64,000 nucleotides of DNA from assembly GCF_016916835.1 (NCBI RefSeq), contig NZ_JAFFIX010000030.1, positions 1-64,000 of the forward strand, in the 5' to 3' direction. The notes under the pieces are model-generated. The model made no database searches. It was given only the letters and a program-made list of their open reading frames with translations, and was not told the origin of the DNA. The DNA comes from Actinacidiphila bryophytorum (GTDB lineage Bacteria; Actinomycetota; Actinomycetes; Streptomycetales; Streptomycetaceae). Position 1 is the first letter of the stretch; every line of letters starts with the position of its first letter. Below are positions 1-6,748 of the stretch, one piece after another. The position numbers and the translations under genes were made by a program.

Positions 1-30
1 TAGGCGGGTGCCACCTGCAGCCGGTCGCGC

Positions 31-77
31 ACCTTTCCCCCGGTGGGGGCCGGCCTCGCAGTTCCCCGAGCCCCTGG
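31..77. repeat. Dispersed intergenic repeat, copy 1
   Basis: A unit made of a short CCCCCGGTGGGGG hairpin followed by a diverged CGCAGTTCCCCGAGCCCC segment. A better preserved copy with the same two parts lies at 29721-29768. The second part resembles a short sequence that recurs between genes in streptomycete genomes. It is not coding. Its function is unknown; it may act as a transcription stop or RNA-processing element. Confidence 0.6.
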
Positions 78-122
78 GTGGGTGCCACTTTCTGTTGCGT
101 TCACTGTTCGCGTGCGTCGTGG

Positions 123-245
123 CTGGTCGCGCAGTTCCCCGCGCCCCTTAAAAGCGCTCACCCTCCCAGACAGACGGGGCCCTTGATGGCGCCCGCTTCG
201 GCGCGAGAGGGCAACCATCAGGGGCGCGGGGAACTGCGCGACCAG
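123..245. repeat. 26-bp perfect inverted repeat around a 71-nt loop
   Basis: Arms at 123-148 and 220-245 are exact reverse complements, with the core GTCGCGCAGTTCCCCGCG. A shorter inner pairing, TGATGG (184-189) with CCATCA (215-220), could extend the fold. It lies downstream of the DUF397 gene, which reads leftward, so it may terminate that transcript. The stretch 1-309 contains no gene that I can support: its open frames are arginine/proline-rich shadows. Confidence 0.75.
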
Positions 246-309
246 CCCACCGCCGGGGGGAAGGTCCGGGGACGGCGGCCCGGGGCAGGACGGGCGGTCC
301 TGTGCGGCC

Positions 310-552
310 CTAGACGGTGCGCAGCGCGTGGGCGGAAAGGTCGCGGACGAAGGCCGCCCACTCCCCGGAGGGGAAGAGGAGCGCCGGCCCCGAGACATCC
401 TTGGAGTCGCGAACCGCAACCCGCCCGGAGGGCAATGTTGCCGCCTCCACACAATTGTTCGCCGCAGTACTGTGGCTGCTGCGCCGCCACGCAACACCGA
501 GCGTCGAACTGTTGGAAACGTGAGGGTACGGCGACGGCGTCAGCGCGGTCAT
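310..552 (-). CDS. DUF397 domain-containing protein
   Basis: This 80-residue protein consists of one DUF397 domain: the WRRSSHS start motif (around residues 22-28), the central VAVRDSKD stretch and the C-terminal LLFPSGEWAAFV end. Small DUF397 proteins are abundant in streptomycetes and are usually encoded next to a DUF5753 helix-turn-helix regulator. The scr1/scr2 pairs have been described as toxin-antitoxin-like. The ATG overlaps the stop codon of the upstream regulator (ATGA), so the two are translationally coupled. No catalytic motif is visible; the likely role is modulating the partner regulator. Confidence 0.9.
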   Translation of the reverse strand: MTALTPSPYPHVSNSSTLGVAWRRSSHSTAANNCVEAATLPSGRVAVRDSKDVSGPALLFPSGEWAAFVRDLSAHALRTV

Positions 553-1439
553 GACGGGTGTTCCTCCTTGGTGAGCCGCGGCATCCGCGAGAACTCCTCA
601 CCGATTCCAGCGATCATCGCAGCCGATTCCGCACAGGGAAGCGCACGATCACGCAATCGGGCGAACGCGGCGGCGTAAGCGGTGATGTCCTGTTTCCGAT
701 CGACACAGAGACTACTCGTCAGATGGTCAAGAACAACCACATCCAGATCAGCAATGCGCGGAAAGGAGAAGATGACGAAAGAACCCGTCACCCCTATGTG
801 CCCGCCCGCGGCAAATGGCAGCACATGCAGGGACACCTGCGGCAGCTCCGCCGCCTCGGCCAGCCGGCGCAGCTGACCGGCCATCACCTCGGGTCCGCCG
901 ACCTCGCGCCGCAGCACCGCCTCGTCGAGCACCGCGGTCAGCTCCAGCGGCGGGTCCTGGTGCAGCACCGCCTGCCGGGCGATCCGCACGTCCACCAGTG
1001 CGGCCACCTCGCGCGGACCGAGCTGCGGCATGACGTCCCCGGTCAGTGCCTGCGCGTACGCGGGGGTCTGGAGCAGCCCGGGGACGACGCTGGTCTCCAT
1101 CGACCTGGCCCGGGTCGCCCCGGTCTCCAGGCTGATGAAGTCGCGGTACTCCACCGGCAGCACCTCGCGGAAGTCGTGCCACCAGCCGCGCTGGTGCCCG
1201 TACCCGGCGAGCGTGCGCAGCAGTTCGCGGACGTCGCGGTCGCGTACCGCGTAGACGTCGAGCAGCAGGTTGACGTCCTCGGCCCGCACGCTGCTGCGGC
1301 CGGTCTCGATCCGGCTGACCTTCGACTGGTGCCACCCCGCCAGGTCGGCGGCCTCACCGCTGGTCAGTCCCGCGAGATCACGCAACCGGCGCAGTTCCGC
1401 GCCGAGTCTGCGCCGGCGTACGGCTGGCACTCTTTCCAT
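549..1439 (-). CDS. Scr1-type HTH regulator (XRE HTH + DUF5753)
   Basis: A cytoplasmic regulator of 296 residues. The N-terminal Cro/CI helix-turn-helix spans about residues 8-65, with the recognition-helix region GWHQSKVSRIETGRSSV. The remaining part matches DUF5753, including the VVPGLLQTPAYAQAL motif and the C-terminal DRLRDRAL-like end. Such proteins pair with a small DUF397 protein, here overlapping by 4 bases. The ATG at 1439 is chosen because GAGGAGG lies 11 nt upstream; an in-frame ATG at 1481 would add 14 residues that do not look conserved. The family is linked to sporulation and antibiotic control in Streptomyces, but the target of this member cannot be read from sequence. Confidence 0.88.
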   Translation of the reverse strand: MERVPAVRRRRLGAELRRLRDLAGLTSGEAADLAGWHQSKVSRIETGRSSVRAEDVNLLLDVYAVRDRDVRELLRTLAGYGHQRGWWHDFREVLPVEYRDFISLETGATRARSMETSVVPGLLQTPAYAQALTGDVMPQLGPREVAALVDVRIARQAVLHQDPPLELTAVLDEAVLRREVGGPEVMAGQLRRLAEAAELPQVSLHVLPFAAGGHIGVTGSFVIFSFPRIADLDVVVLDHLTSSLCVDRKQDITAYAAAFARLRDRALPCAESAAMIAGIGEEFSRMPRLTKEEHPS

Positions 1440-1718
1440 CGGTTCTCGCGCCTCCTCGGTGTGCGGCATGCCGCACAGCACGCCGCCCCATTCACCCGAT
1501 ACGACAGTCTGCCGACCAAATGCGCTCTCACGTAGCAGAGTTCACCGTTTTGAGCGACAGATATATGCAGACACCTGTGGAACGTCCGTATTGGCGGCAC
1601 GATGAGTGTCATTCTGGCGCGAACCCGACGTAAGCGAGGCGGCCCGATTCACCGGGCTCCCCGCTCCGCCGCGGGTGCGCACCGGGGCCAGGTCACGGCG
1701 GGAAAGGGAAGCGTCGCC

Positions 1719-2147
1719 ATGGCAGATCTTCAGGAAGCATCCGTCACCCTGCCGAGCGACCCCGCGTCGGTGACGACAGCCAGGCGCTATGTGTGCGGTG
1801 TGCTGGGGGAGTGGGGGCTGCCGGCCGGGTCCCCTGCCGTGGACGCGGTCCGCCTGATCGTCTCGGAGCTGGCCACCAACGCGGTGCTGCACACCTCGGG
1901 GCTGTCGCCGACCTTCACCGTGGACGTACGCCTGGAGCGCTCGGAGCAGCTGCACATCGGCGTCACCGACAGCCACCCGCGCTGGCCGCGGCAGGAGGCC
2001 GCCGCCGTCCAGCAGGACAACGGCCGGGGGATGGTGATCGTGCGCCACCTGACCGCGGAGTCCGGCGGCAGCCTCCAGGTCACACCGACCGACACGGGCG
2101 GCAAGACCGTGTGGATCATGCTTCCGTGGGCGGTCCCGGTCGCCTGA
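1719..2147 (+). CDS. ATP-binding protein, RsbW-like anti-sigma kinase family
   Basis: A protein of 142 residues with one HATPase_c_2 (GHKL) domain. The N box ELATNAVLHT is near residue 50, an acidic turn ITDSHP follows the central strands, and the G-box region is DNGRGMVIVRHL. These are the ATP-binding elements of RsbW/SpoIIAB-type anti-sigma kinases. The start is the ATG at 1719 behind GGGAAAGGGAAG; an upstream in-frame ATG at 1602 would add 39 low-complexity residues. No sigma factor or anti-anti-sigma gene is adjacent. It is divergent from the Scr1-type regulator, a neighbourhood common in streptomycetes. Partner and signal are unknown. Confidence 0.88.
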   Translation: MADLQEASVTLPSDPASVTTARRYVCGVLGEWGLPAGSPAVDAVRLIVSELATNAVLHTSGLSPTFTVDVRLERSEQLHIGVTDSHPRWPRQEAAAVQQDNGRGMVIVRHLTAESGGSLQVTPTDTGGKTVWIMLPWAVPVA

Positions 2148-2335
2148 ACCGCTGTCCCGGCCGGCTGAACCGCCGCCTGGAGCGGCGGCCGCGCCGGTGC
2201 AGGACCGGCAAGTCCCCGTCCGTCCCGGGAAGTCGGGGTCTTCACAGGACCCTCACATCCCAACGCCCCGCAGGTCGGCGGGTGTTCGGGTCGCGGGAGC
2301 CGGTGGCGGGGCTGTTTGCGTCACTTCACCAACTG

Positions 2336-2390
2336 TTGACACATCCGTAGTGCGGGCGGACCATTCCGAGGCCGGGAGAGCGCTCTCCCG
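2336..2390 (+). promoter_or_regulatory. Putative promoter with LacI-type palindromic operator
   Basis: A consensus -35 hexamer TTGACA (2336-2341) is followed, 31 nt on, by the perfect 18-bp palindrome CGGGAGAGCGCTCTCCCG (2373-2390). No convincing -10 hexamer was found. The palindrome has the central GCGC typical of LacI-family operators in actinomycetes. It sits 83 nt upstream of the DUF1996 start, a position suited to repression. The rest of the 2148-2473 gap shows no gene. Confidence 0.65.
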
Positions 2391-2473
2391 ACTCCCGGAT
2401 CGCCGATGCGGCGTATTCCGGGCGTGTGGGCTGTCATGCCCGCAACATCCCCCCTGCGCACAAGGAGGTTTCC

Positions 2474-3598
2474 ATGCCACGGAGGCCGAGAAAGATCCCC
2501 GGGCTGCTCGTCGCCCTCGCGCTGGTCACGGTCGGCGGCGGCGCACTGCTCACCGCGAACGCGGCGGCCAGCACCCCCGCCGCGGCGCCGGCCGGCTCGT
2601 CGGCTGCCGCGTCCCACGGCGCTCCCGCCGGGCAGGCGATGGCGGAGATGCCGGGTATGGCGGTGTCCGACCAGACCTCGGGCGACGACCCGGACGGCGA
2701 CGGCTACATCATGGCCGACCCGCCGGTGACCGGCGTGACGCCGTCGACGTACGACCCGCCGCACGCGTACTTCCACGAGTTCCAGGCCAAGTGCGCGCCC
2801 GACCACACCGCCCCCGACGACCCGATCGTCTACCCGGGCCAGCCGGGGAAGTCGCATGACCACACCTTCATGGGCAACACCAGCACGAACGCCGGCTCCA
2901 CCACCGCCTCGCTCGAAGCGGCCGGCGGGACGGCGTGTCTGGCGCCCGGGGACAAGTCGGCTTACTGGATGCCCTCGCTGTTCAAGGGCGACCAGAAGGT
3001 CCTGCCGATCGGGCCGCAGACGATCTACTACAAGTCGTCGGTCAACGACTACACCTCGGTCCGGCCCTTCCCCAAGGGCCTGCGGTTCGTGGTCGGCAGC
3101 CCGATGCAGACCCAGGACGAGTTCAAGAACCTCAAGGGCACCGTCGAGGGCTGGGAGTGCGGCACCAGCTACCACAACTGGAACTTCCCCGCGACCTGCC
3201 CCAGCACCCAGGACACCCAGCTGAACATCCGGCTGCAGGCGCCCAGTTGCTGGGACGGCATCCACCTCGACACCCCTGACCACAAGAGCCACATGGCCTA
3301 TCCGGTGGCGACCGGTGCCAACCAGAACGTGTGCCCGGCCGACCACCCCGTCGCGCTGCCGATGATCGAGTTCAAGATGGCCTGGCCGGTCAACGGCGAC
3401 ATGTCGCAGGTGCACCTGTCCAGCGGCGCGGGCTACTCCTTCCACTACGACTTCTTCGCCGACTGGGACACCGCGACCCAGTCCGCGATGGTCGCCCACT
3501 GCATCAACGGCGGCCTGCAGTGCGACGCCCACGGCTACGACGAGTCCCAGCCCGGCAAGGGCGCCGTCCTCGACAGCAACTACCAGCTCATCCACTGA
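2474..3598 (+). CDS. Secreted DUF1996 domain-containing protein
   Basis: A secreted protein of 374 residues. An N-terminal signal sequence (basic MPRRPRK, hydrophobic LLVALALVTVGGGALLTA, then an Ala-rich cleavage region near residue 30) precedes an Ala/Gly-rich linker and a DUF1996 domain from about residue 85. Family hallmarks are FHEFQAKC, the SHDHTFMGN histidine motif and the C-terminal GDMSQVHLSSG. The domain occurs in actinomycetes and fungi, often in extracellular proteins linked to polysaccharides; its biochemical function is not established. The ATG at 2474 is fixed by an ideal AAGGAGG six bases upstream. It is probably monocistronic: an operator-like palindrome precedes it and a hairpin carrying a near copy of that palindrome follows. 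Confidence 0.9.
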   Translation: MPRRPRKIPGLLVALALVTVGGGALLTANAAASTPAAAPAGSSAAASHGAPAGQAMAEMPGMAVSDQTSGDDPDGDGYIMADPPVTGVTPSTYDPPHAYFHEFQAKCAPDHTAPDDPIVYPGQPGKSHDHTFMGNTSTNAGSTTASLEAAGGTACLAPGDKSAYWMPSLFKGDQKVLPIGPQTIYYKSSVNDYTSVRPFPKGLRFVVGSPMQTQDEFKNLKGTVEGWECGTSYHNWNFPATCPSTQDTQLNIRLQAPSCWDGIHLDTPDHKSHMAYPVATGANQNVCPADHPVALPMIEFKMAWPVNGDMSQVHLSSGAGYSFHYDFFADWDTATQSAMVAHCINGGLQCDAHGYDESQPGKGAVLDSNYQLIH

Positions 3599-3611
3599 CC
3601 CGTCCGGACGT

Positions 3612-3659
3612 GCTCTCCCGGGCGGGTTTTCCCCACCCGTTCGGGAGAGCGCTCTCCGG
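3612..3659. terminator. Hairpin terminator carrying a second operator-like palindrome
   Basis: GCTCTCCCG (3612-3620) pairs with CGGGAGAGC (3642-3650), and CGGG (3623-3626) with CCCG (3636-3639), giving a long interrupted stem between the convergent DUF1996 and NlpC/P60 genes. The right arm continues into CGGGAGAGCGCTCTCCGG (3642-3659), which differs by one position from the palindrome upstream of DUF1996. The element may be a bidirectional terminator, a second repressor site, or both. Confidence 0.65.
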
Positions 3660-3684
3660 ATCGTTTGCCGGATCGCTCTCCGGG

Positions 3685-4164
3685 TCAGACCCGCCCGTAC
3701 CACACGCTGCCGGTCCAGATGCGTTCCAGCCGGACCCGCGCGCCGGTCTTGGGCGCGTGCCAGATCTCACCTCCGCCGGCGTAGATCCCGACGTGGTAGA
3801 CGGACGAGCCGGACGAGCCGGAGTGGAAGAAGACCAGGTCGCCCGCCCGGCGGGCCGACGCGGCGATGTGCGTGGTGCTGCCGTACTGCGCCGCCGCGGT
3901 GCGCGGCAGCTTCTTGCCCGCCTGCCGGAAGGAGTACAGCGTCAGCCCCGAGCAGTCGAAGCGGTTGGGTCCTGCGGCTCCCCACTGGTAGGGGGAGCCC
4001 TGCTTGGATGCCGCCACCCCGAGGGCCTTCGCGGCCAAGGTGGCGGCTCCCGCCTGCTGTGCGGCGCCGGGCAGCAGGGCGGGGACGGCGACTGCTGCGG
4101 CGGTGAGCACGGACGCGGCCCCGATCCGGGACAGCCGTGCGGACAGTGCGTGAGGCGCGGTCAT
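3685..4164 (-). CDS. Secreted NlpC/P60 (C40) cell-wall endopeptidase
   Basis: A peptidoglycan hydrolase of 159 residues. A signal sequence (about residues 1-40, hydrophobic AASVLTAAAVAVPALL) precedes a single NlpC/P60 domain. The catalytic Cys is in RFDCSG (Cys71) and the catalytic His is in VYHVGIYAGG. C40 peptidases cut D-Glu to diamino acid bonds in the peptide stem. The ATG at 4164 follows GAAGGG. The leader carries a c-di-AMP riboswitch and, further up, a perfect Crp-type box. In Streptomyces, ydaO-type riboswitches typically precede genes for resuscitation-promoting factors and such hydrolases, so expression is probably tied to germination, growth or osmotic state. No LysM or SH3 binding domain is present. 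Confidence 0.92.
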   Translation of the reverse strand: MTAPHALSARLSRIGAASVLTAAAVAVPALLPGAAQQAGAATLAAKALGVAASKQGSPYQWGAAGPNRFDCSGLTLYSFRQAGKKLPRTAAAQYGSTTHIAASARRAGDLVFFHSGSSGSSVYHVGIYAGGGEIWHAPKTGARVRLERIWTGSVWYGRV

Positions 4165-4179
4165 GCGCAACCCTTCGTC

Positions 4180-4400
4180 GTCAGCCTGCGAAGGATGACC
4201 TGTCGGGTTCGAGCAGGCGAAGATGCCCGGCCGCATGCAGCGGCTTCACCCCAAGAGGCGGCCTTGTCGTGCACGGGCTCACGCTCGGATTCGTGCGCGG
4301 TTCGTGCTCGGGGCGGCCGCCCCGTCGTGCCTGGGTCCTCCGCTCCCGCCGTTGCACTCGTGTCGACCTGGCATCCGCACGCCGGCGGGATTCGGCGTCC
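4180..4400 (-). promoter_or_regulatory. c-di-AMP (ydaO/yuaA) riboswitch
   Basis: Read on the minus strand, the leader has the conserved blocks of the ydaO/yuaA class in order: CGAATCCCGCCG near 4397, GCGGAGGACCCAGG near 4340, CTTGGGGTGAAGCCG near 4245, and GAACCCGACAGGTCATCC followed by TTCGCAGGC ending near 4182. It ends about 16 nt before the start codon of the NlpC/P60 gene. In streptomycetes this class senses c-di-AMP and switches off expression when the ligand is high. The outer boundaries are approximate. Confidence 0.85.
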
Positions 4401-4491
4401 GTGCGGACCGCCCCGCCACGGCGGCGGGGGCTTGTCGTCACCACGGATCGTTACGCACCCGACGCGCCCGCACCGGGCGGGAAACGCCCGA

Positions 4492-4507
4492 TGTGAGTCT
4501 CGTCACA
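4492..4507. promoter_or_regulatory. Perfect Crp-type box upstream of the riboswitch leader
   Basis: TGTGAGTCTCGTCACA is a perfect TGTGA-N6-TCACA inverted repeat, the consensus for Crp/CAP proteins. It lies about 90-100 bp upstream of the riboswitch 5' end, on the promoter side of the NlpC/P60 gene. Streptomyces Crp is known to control germination and cell-wall functions. Assignment is by motif only. Confidence 0.65.
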
Positions 4508-4744
4508 CTGCCGCCCTCCGGGTGACAGCGCTCCGCCTTCCGGGTGGTCGTGCTCGCCGCCGGGCCGTGTGACCTGCGTGCTTGCGAGCGGTCGGCAAAC
4601 GGGTACGCAACCGCGCCGACGTCCCGCGCCGGGTTGCCGATCCGCCAATGGGCTGAGCCGATGTTCGGCCGAATCGGGGGTGGTCGCGCCGCTGAGTGAC
4701 GACCGCGCGGCATGAAGGCGTCCCCAAGGACCCGCAGGGAGGCG
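4508..4744. other. Non-coding stretch upstream of the NlpC/P60 promoter
   Basis: Together with 4165-4507 this forms a 580-bp gap without a gene. Apart from the riboswitch and Crp box it holds only short arginine-rich open frames. No clear terminator for the leftward ClpP operon was found; transcription from that operon could run into the NlpC/P60 control region. Confidence 0.5.
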
Positions 4745-5071
4745 TCAGTGCGCGCCCTGCGGCCCTGCCGCGGGCGGCACCACCGGGCGAGAGGAACGGC
4801 GTTCACCGTCGAGCACCCGCAGCGCCCGTGCCAGCGTGGTGTGGTGAAGCTCCGTCTCACCGCGCAGATGCATTACCGCCAGCGCCTCGCGCAGCGCAAC
4901 CGCCCTGCCCACCAGTGCCTGTGCGGCCCGCAGCGCCCCGTAGGTGTCGGTGGTGCGCGAGGGGTTGATCCGGCCGAGCAGGTCCACGACCTCCAGGTAG
5001 CAGTCGATCAGCTCGCCCTCGGAGCGGGTCAGCGCGGGCAGCGGCGGGAGTTCCGGCACCACCCGGCTCAC
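4745..5071 (-). CDS. Unknown helical protein translationally coupled to ClpP
   Basis: A small protein of 108 residues that I do not recognise. The start is a GTG overlapping the clpP stop (GTGA at 5068-5071), giving an N-terminus VSRVVPELPP. Residues 15-85 look strongly alpha-helical and amphipathic (for example LIDCYLEVVDLLGRIN and ALRAAQALVGRAVALREAL); the C-terminal 20 residues are Pro/Ser-rich and probably disordered. There is no signal peptide or membrane segment. Coupling to a ClpP subunit suggests a partner, adaptor or assembly factor, but no adaptor family is recognisable. The reading frame also continues upstream inside clpP, but that part is shadow. Confidence 0.7.
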   Translation of the reverse strand: MSRVVPELPPLPALTRSEGELIDCYLEVVDLLGRINPSRTTDTYGALRAAQALVGRAVALREALAVMHLRGETELHHTTLARALRVLDGERRSSRPVVPPAAGPQGAH

Positions 5072-5703
5072 CGCGGGCCGGAGGCGGGGCCGTTGGGCTT
5101 GCGGCTGGTGGTCAGCCGGTCCACCAGGCCGTAGGCGACGGCGGCTTCCGCGTCGAAGACCTTGTCCCGCTCGATGTCGGCCCGCACCCGGTCGAGGCCC
5201 TGGCCCGTGTGCCGGGCCAGCAGCGTCTCCAACGTCTCGCGGGTGCGCAGCAGTTCGTTCGCCTGGATCTCCAGGTCCGAGACGTCGCCCTGCACCACCT
5301 CGCCCAGCGACGGCTGGTGGACCAGGACGCGCGCGCCCGGGGTGATCATGCGCTTGCCCGGTGTGCCCGCCGTCAGCAGCACCGCGGCGGCCGACGCCGC
5401 CTGCCCGATGCACACCGTCGCGACGTCGCAGGTGACGAACTGCATCGTGTCGTAGATCGCGGTCATCGCGGAGAAGGAGCCGCCGGGGGAGTTGACGTAG
5501 AGATGGATGTCCTGGTCCGGGGAAGCGCTCTCCAAGTGGATGAGCTGGGCCATCACGTCGTTGGCCGAGGTGTCGTCGATCGGGGTGCCCAGGAAGACGA
5601 TCCGCTCCTGGAGCAGCTTCGAATACGGGTCCATGGTGCGGACGCCGTTGCTGCTGCGCTCGGTGAACTCCGGCAGGACGTAGCGGGCCGCGGGGTGGGT
5701 CAT
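5068..5703 (-). CDS. clpP: ATP-dependent Clp protease proteolytic subunit (paralogue)
   Basis: A ClpP-family serine peptidase of 211 residues. The triad is complete: Ser104 in GQAASAAAVLL, His129 in VLVHQPS, and Asp180 in DIERDKVFDAEAAV. The N-terminal strand and turn FLGTPIDD and the glycine-rich NSPGGS oxyanion region are intact. The loop after His129 is about two residues longer than in Escherichia coli ClpP. The ATG at 5703 is set by GGAGG eight bases upstream. ClpP assembles into tetradecamers fed by ClpX or ClpC. No tig, clpX or second clpP lies beside it, unlike the housekeeping clpP1P2 operon, so this is an accessory paralogue. It is divergent from a Phd-type antitoxin gene, with a palindrome between the two starts. 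Confidence 0.92.
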   Translation of the reverse strand: MTHPAARYVLPEFTERSSNGVRTMDPYSKLLQERIVFLGTPIDDTSANDVMAQLIHLESASPDQDIHLYVNSPGGSFSAMTAIYDTMQFVTCDVATVCIGQAASAAAVLLTAGTPGKRMITPGARVLVHQPSLGEVVQGDVSDLEIQANELLRTRETLETLLARHTGQGLDRVRADIERDKVFDAEAAVAYGLVDRLTTSRKPNGPASGPR

Positions 5704-5728
5704 GGCAGGCACCTCCATACGTTCAAAA

Positions 5729-5743
5729 TGTACAGGACGTACA
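5729..5743. promoter_or_regulatory. Palindromic operator between clpP and the antitoxin gene
   Basis: TGTACAGGACGTACA is a perfect TGTAC-N5-GTACA inverted repeat in the 47-59-bp space between the divergent clpP and phd starts. YefM/Phd-family antitoxins are known to bind TGTACA-type repeats, so autoregulation is plausible. The position would also cover the clpP promoter. Confidence 0.7.
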
Positions 5744-5762
5744 TCTCGTTATGATGGGGAGC

Positions 5763-6053
5763 ATGACCCATGACGTCCCGGTGACACAAGCGCGGGCGGA
5801 GCTCGCCGACCTCATCAACCGCGTGGTCTACGGCGGTGAACAGGTGGTGCTGACCCGGCACGGCAAGCCGCTCGTCGCCCTCGTCTCCGCCGCTGACCTG
5901 CAACGACTGCGCGAACTCGACGAGCGTCCCGAGGAGCAGGTGATCAGTACGGTCTCCACGGTCGGCTCCCGGGCTTCTGCCACAGGCGAACGGCGCAGGT
6001 TCGGCATCGCCGCCGAGCACCGCGGACCCGGCACCGGCGACCGGCGCCCGTAA
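5763..6053 (+). CDS. Phd/YefM-family antitoxin, no cognate toxin adjacent
   Basis: A protein of 96 residues (100 if the ATG at 5751 is used). The Phd/YefM fold covers residues 5-60: PVTQARAELADLINRV, then YGGEQVVLTRHGKPLVALVS and a short helix DLQRLREL. The N-terminal half normally dimerises and binds the operator, while the C-terminal tail neutralises a toxin. Here the tail is 40 residues rich in Ser, Arg and Gly. No RelE, YoeB, Doc or other toxin follows; ureA starts 72 bp downstream. ATGs at 5751, 5754 and 5763 are all in frame; GGGGAG at 5756-5761 is too close to 5763, so the true start is unsure. Such antitoxins are usually Clp or Lon substrates. Confidence 0.85.
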   Translation: MTHDVPVTQARAELADLINRVVYGGEQVVLTRHGKPLVALVSAADLQRLRELDERPEEQVISTVSTVGSRASATGERRRFGIAAEHRGPGTGDRRP

Positions 6054-6124
6054 CAGCCGTTAACGCGCCCGAAATCCCGCCGAACTAATCTCACATGCCT
6101 TGCCGGAGACTGTGAGGTGCGGCT

Positions 6125-6427
6125 GTGCGGTTGACCCCCCACGAGCAGGAACGCCTGCTCATCCATGTCGCGGCCGACGTGGCCGAGCGGCGGCGAGCCC
6201 GCGGCCTGCGGCTGAACCACCCCGAGGCCGTCGCGCTGATCACCGCGCACATCCTGGAGGGCGCCCGCGACGGGCGCAGCGTCGCGGAGCTGATGGAGTC
6301 CGGTCGCGGCGTCCTGACCCGCGACGACGTCATGGACGGCATCCCGGAGATGATCCACGACGTGCAGGTCGAGGCGACCTTCCCCGACGGCACCAAGCTC
6401 GTCACCGTGCACGAGCCGATCGTCTGA
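6125..6427 (+). CDS. ureA: Urease subunit gamma
   Basis: A 100-residue urease gamma subunit, the usual length for a separate UreA. It begins MRLTPHEQERLLI and carries NHPEAVALI, the central GVLTRDDVMDG and the C-terminal FPDGTKLVTVHEPI signature. UreA packs against UreB and UreC in the (ABC)3 enzyme that hydrolyses urea to ammonia and carbamate in the cytoplasm. It starts with GTG and is the first gene of ureABCFGD; ureB follows after 9 bp. No nickel or nitrogen box was recognised in the 71 bp before it. Confidence 0.97.
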   Translation: MRLTPHEQERLLIHVAADVAERRRARGLRLNHPEAVALITAHILEGARDGRSVAELMESGRGVLTRDDVMDGIPEMIHDVQVEATFPDGTKLVTVHEPIV

Positions 6428-6436
6428 GGGGGCGGC

Positions 6437-6748
6437 GTGATTCCCGGAGAGATCCTGTACGCCGACGCGCCGGTCGTACTCAACAGCGGACGCCCCGTCA
6501 CCCGGCTGGCCGTCGTCAACACCGCCGACCGCCCCGTGCAGGTCGGCTCGCACTACCACTTCGCCGAGGCCAACCCCGGCCTCAGCTTCGACCGGGCCGC
6601 GGCCCGCGGTCTGCGGCTGAACATCGCCGCGGGCACCGCCGTACGCTTCGAGCCGGGCATCCCCGCCGAGGTCGAACTGGTGCCGATCGCCGGCGCCCGG
6701 GTGGTCGCAGGTCTGCGCGGCCAGACGGGGGGAGCCCTCGATGGCTGA
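6437..6748 (+). CDS. ureB: Urease subunit beta
   Basis: A 103-residue beta subunit with the PGEILYAD start, VVNTADRPVQVGSHYHFAEANPGL core, and the FEPGIPAEVELVPIAG end. UreB is structural and helps position the flap over the active site. A GTG start sits 7 bp behind GAGGGGG. Its last bases overlap ureC by 8 nt, implying coupled translation and a fixed subunit ratio. Confidence 0.97.
   Translation: MIPGEILYADAPVVLNSGRPVTRLAVVNTADRPVQVGSHYHFAEANPGLSFDRAAARGLRLNIAAGTAVRFEPGIPAEVELVPIAGARVVAGLRGQTGGALDG

Noticed and set aside
78..554. 158-codon frame and other plus-strand frames at the left edge
   Set aside because: Antisense to DUF397 or made of repeat DNA; Arg/Pro-rich.
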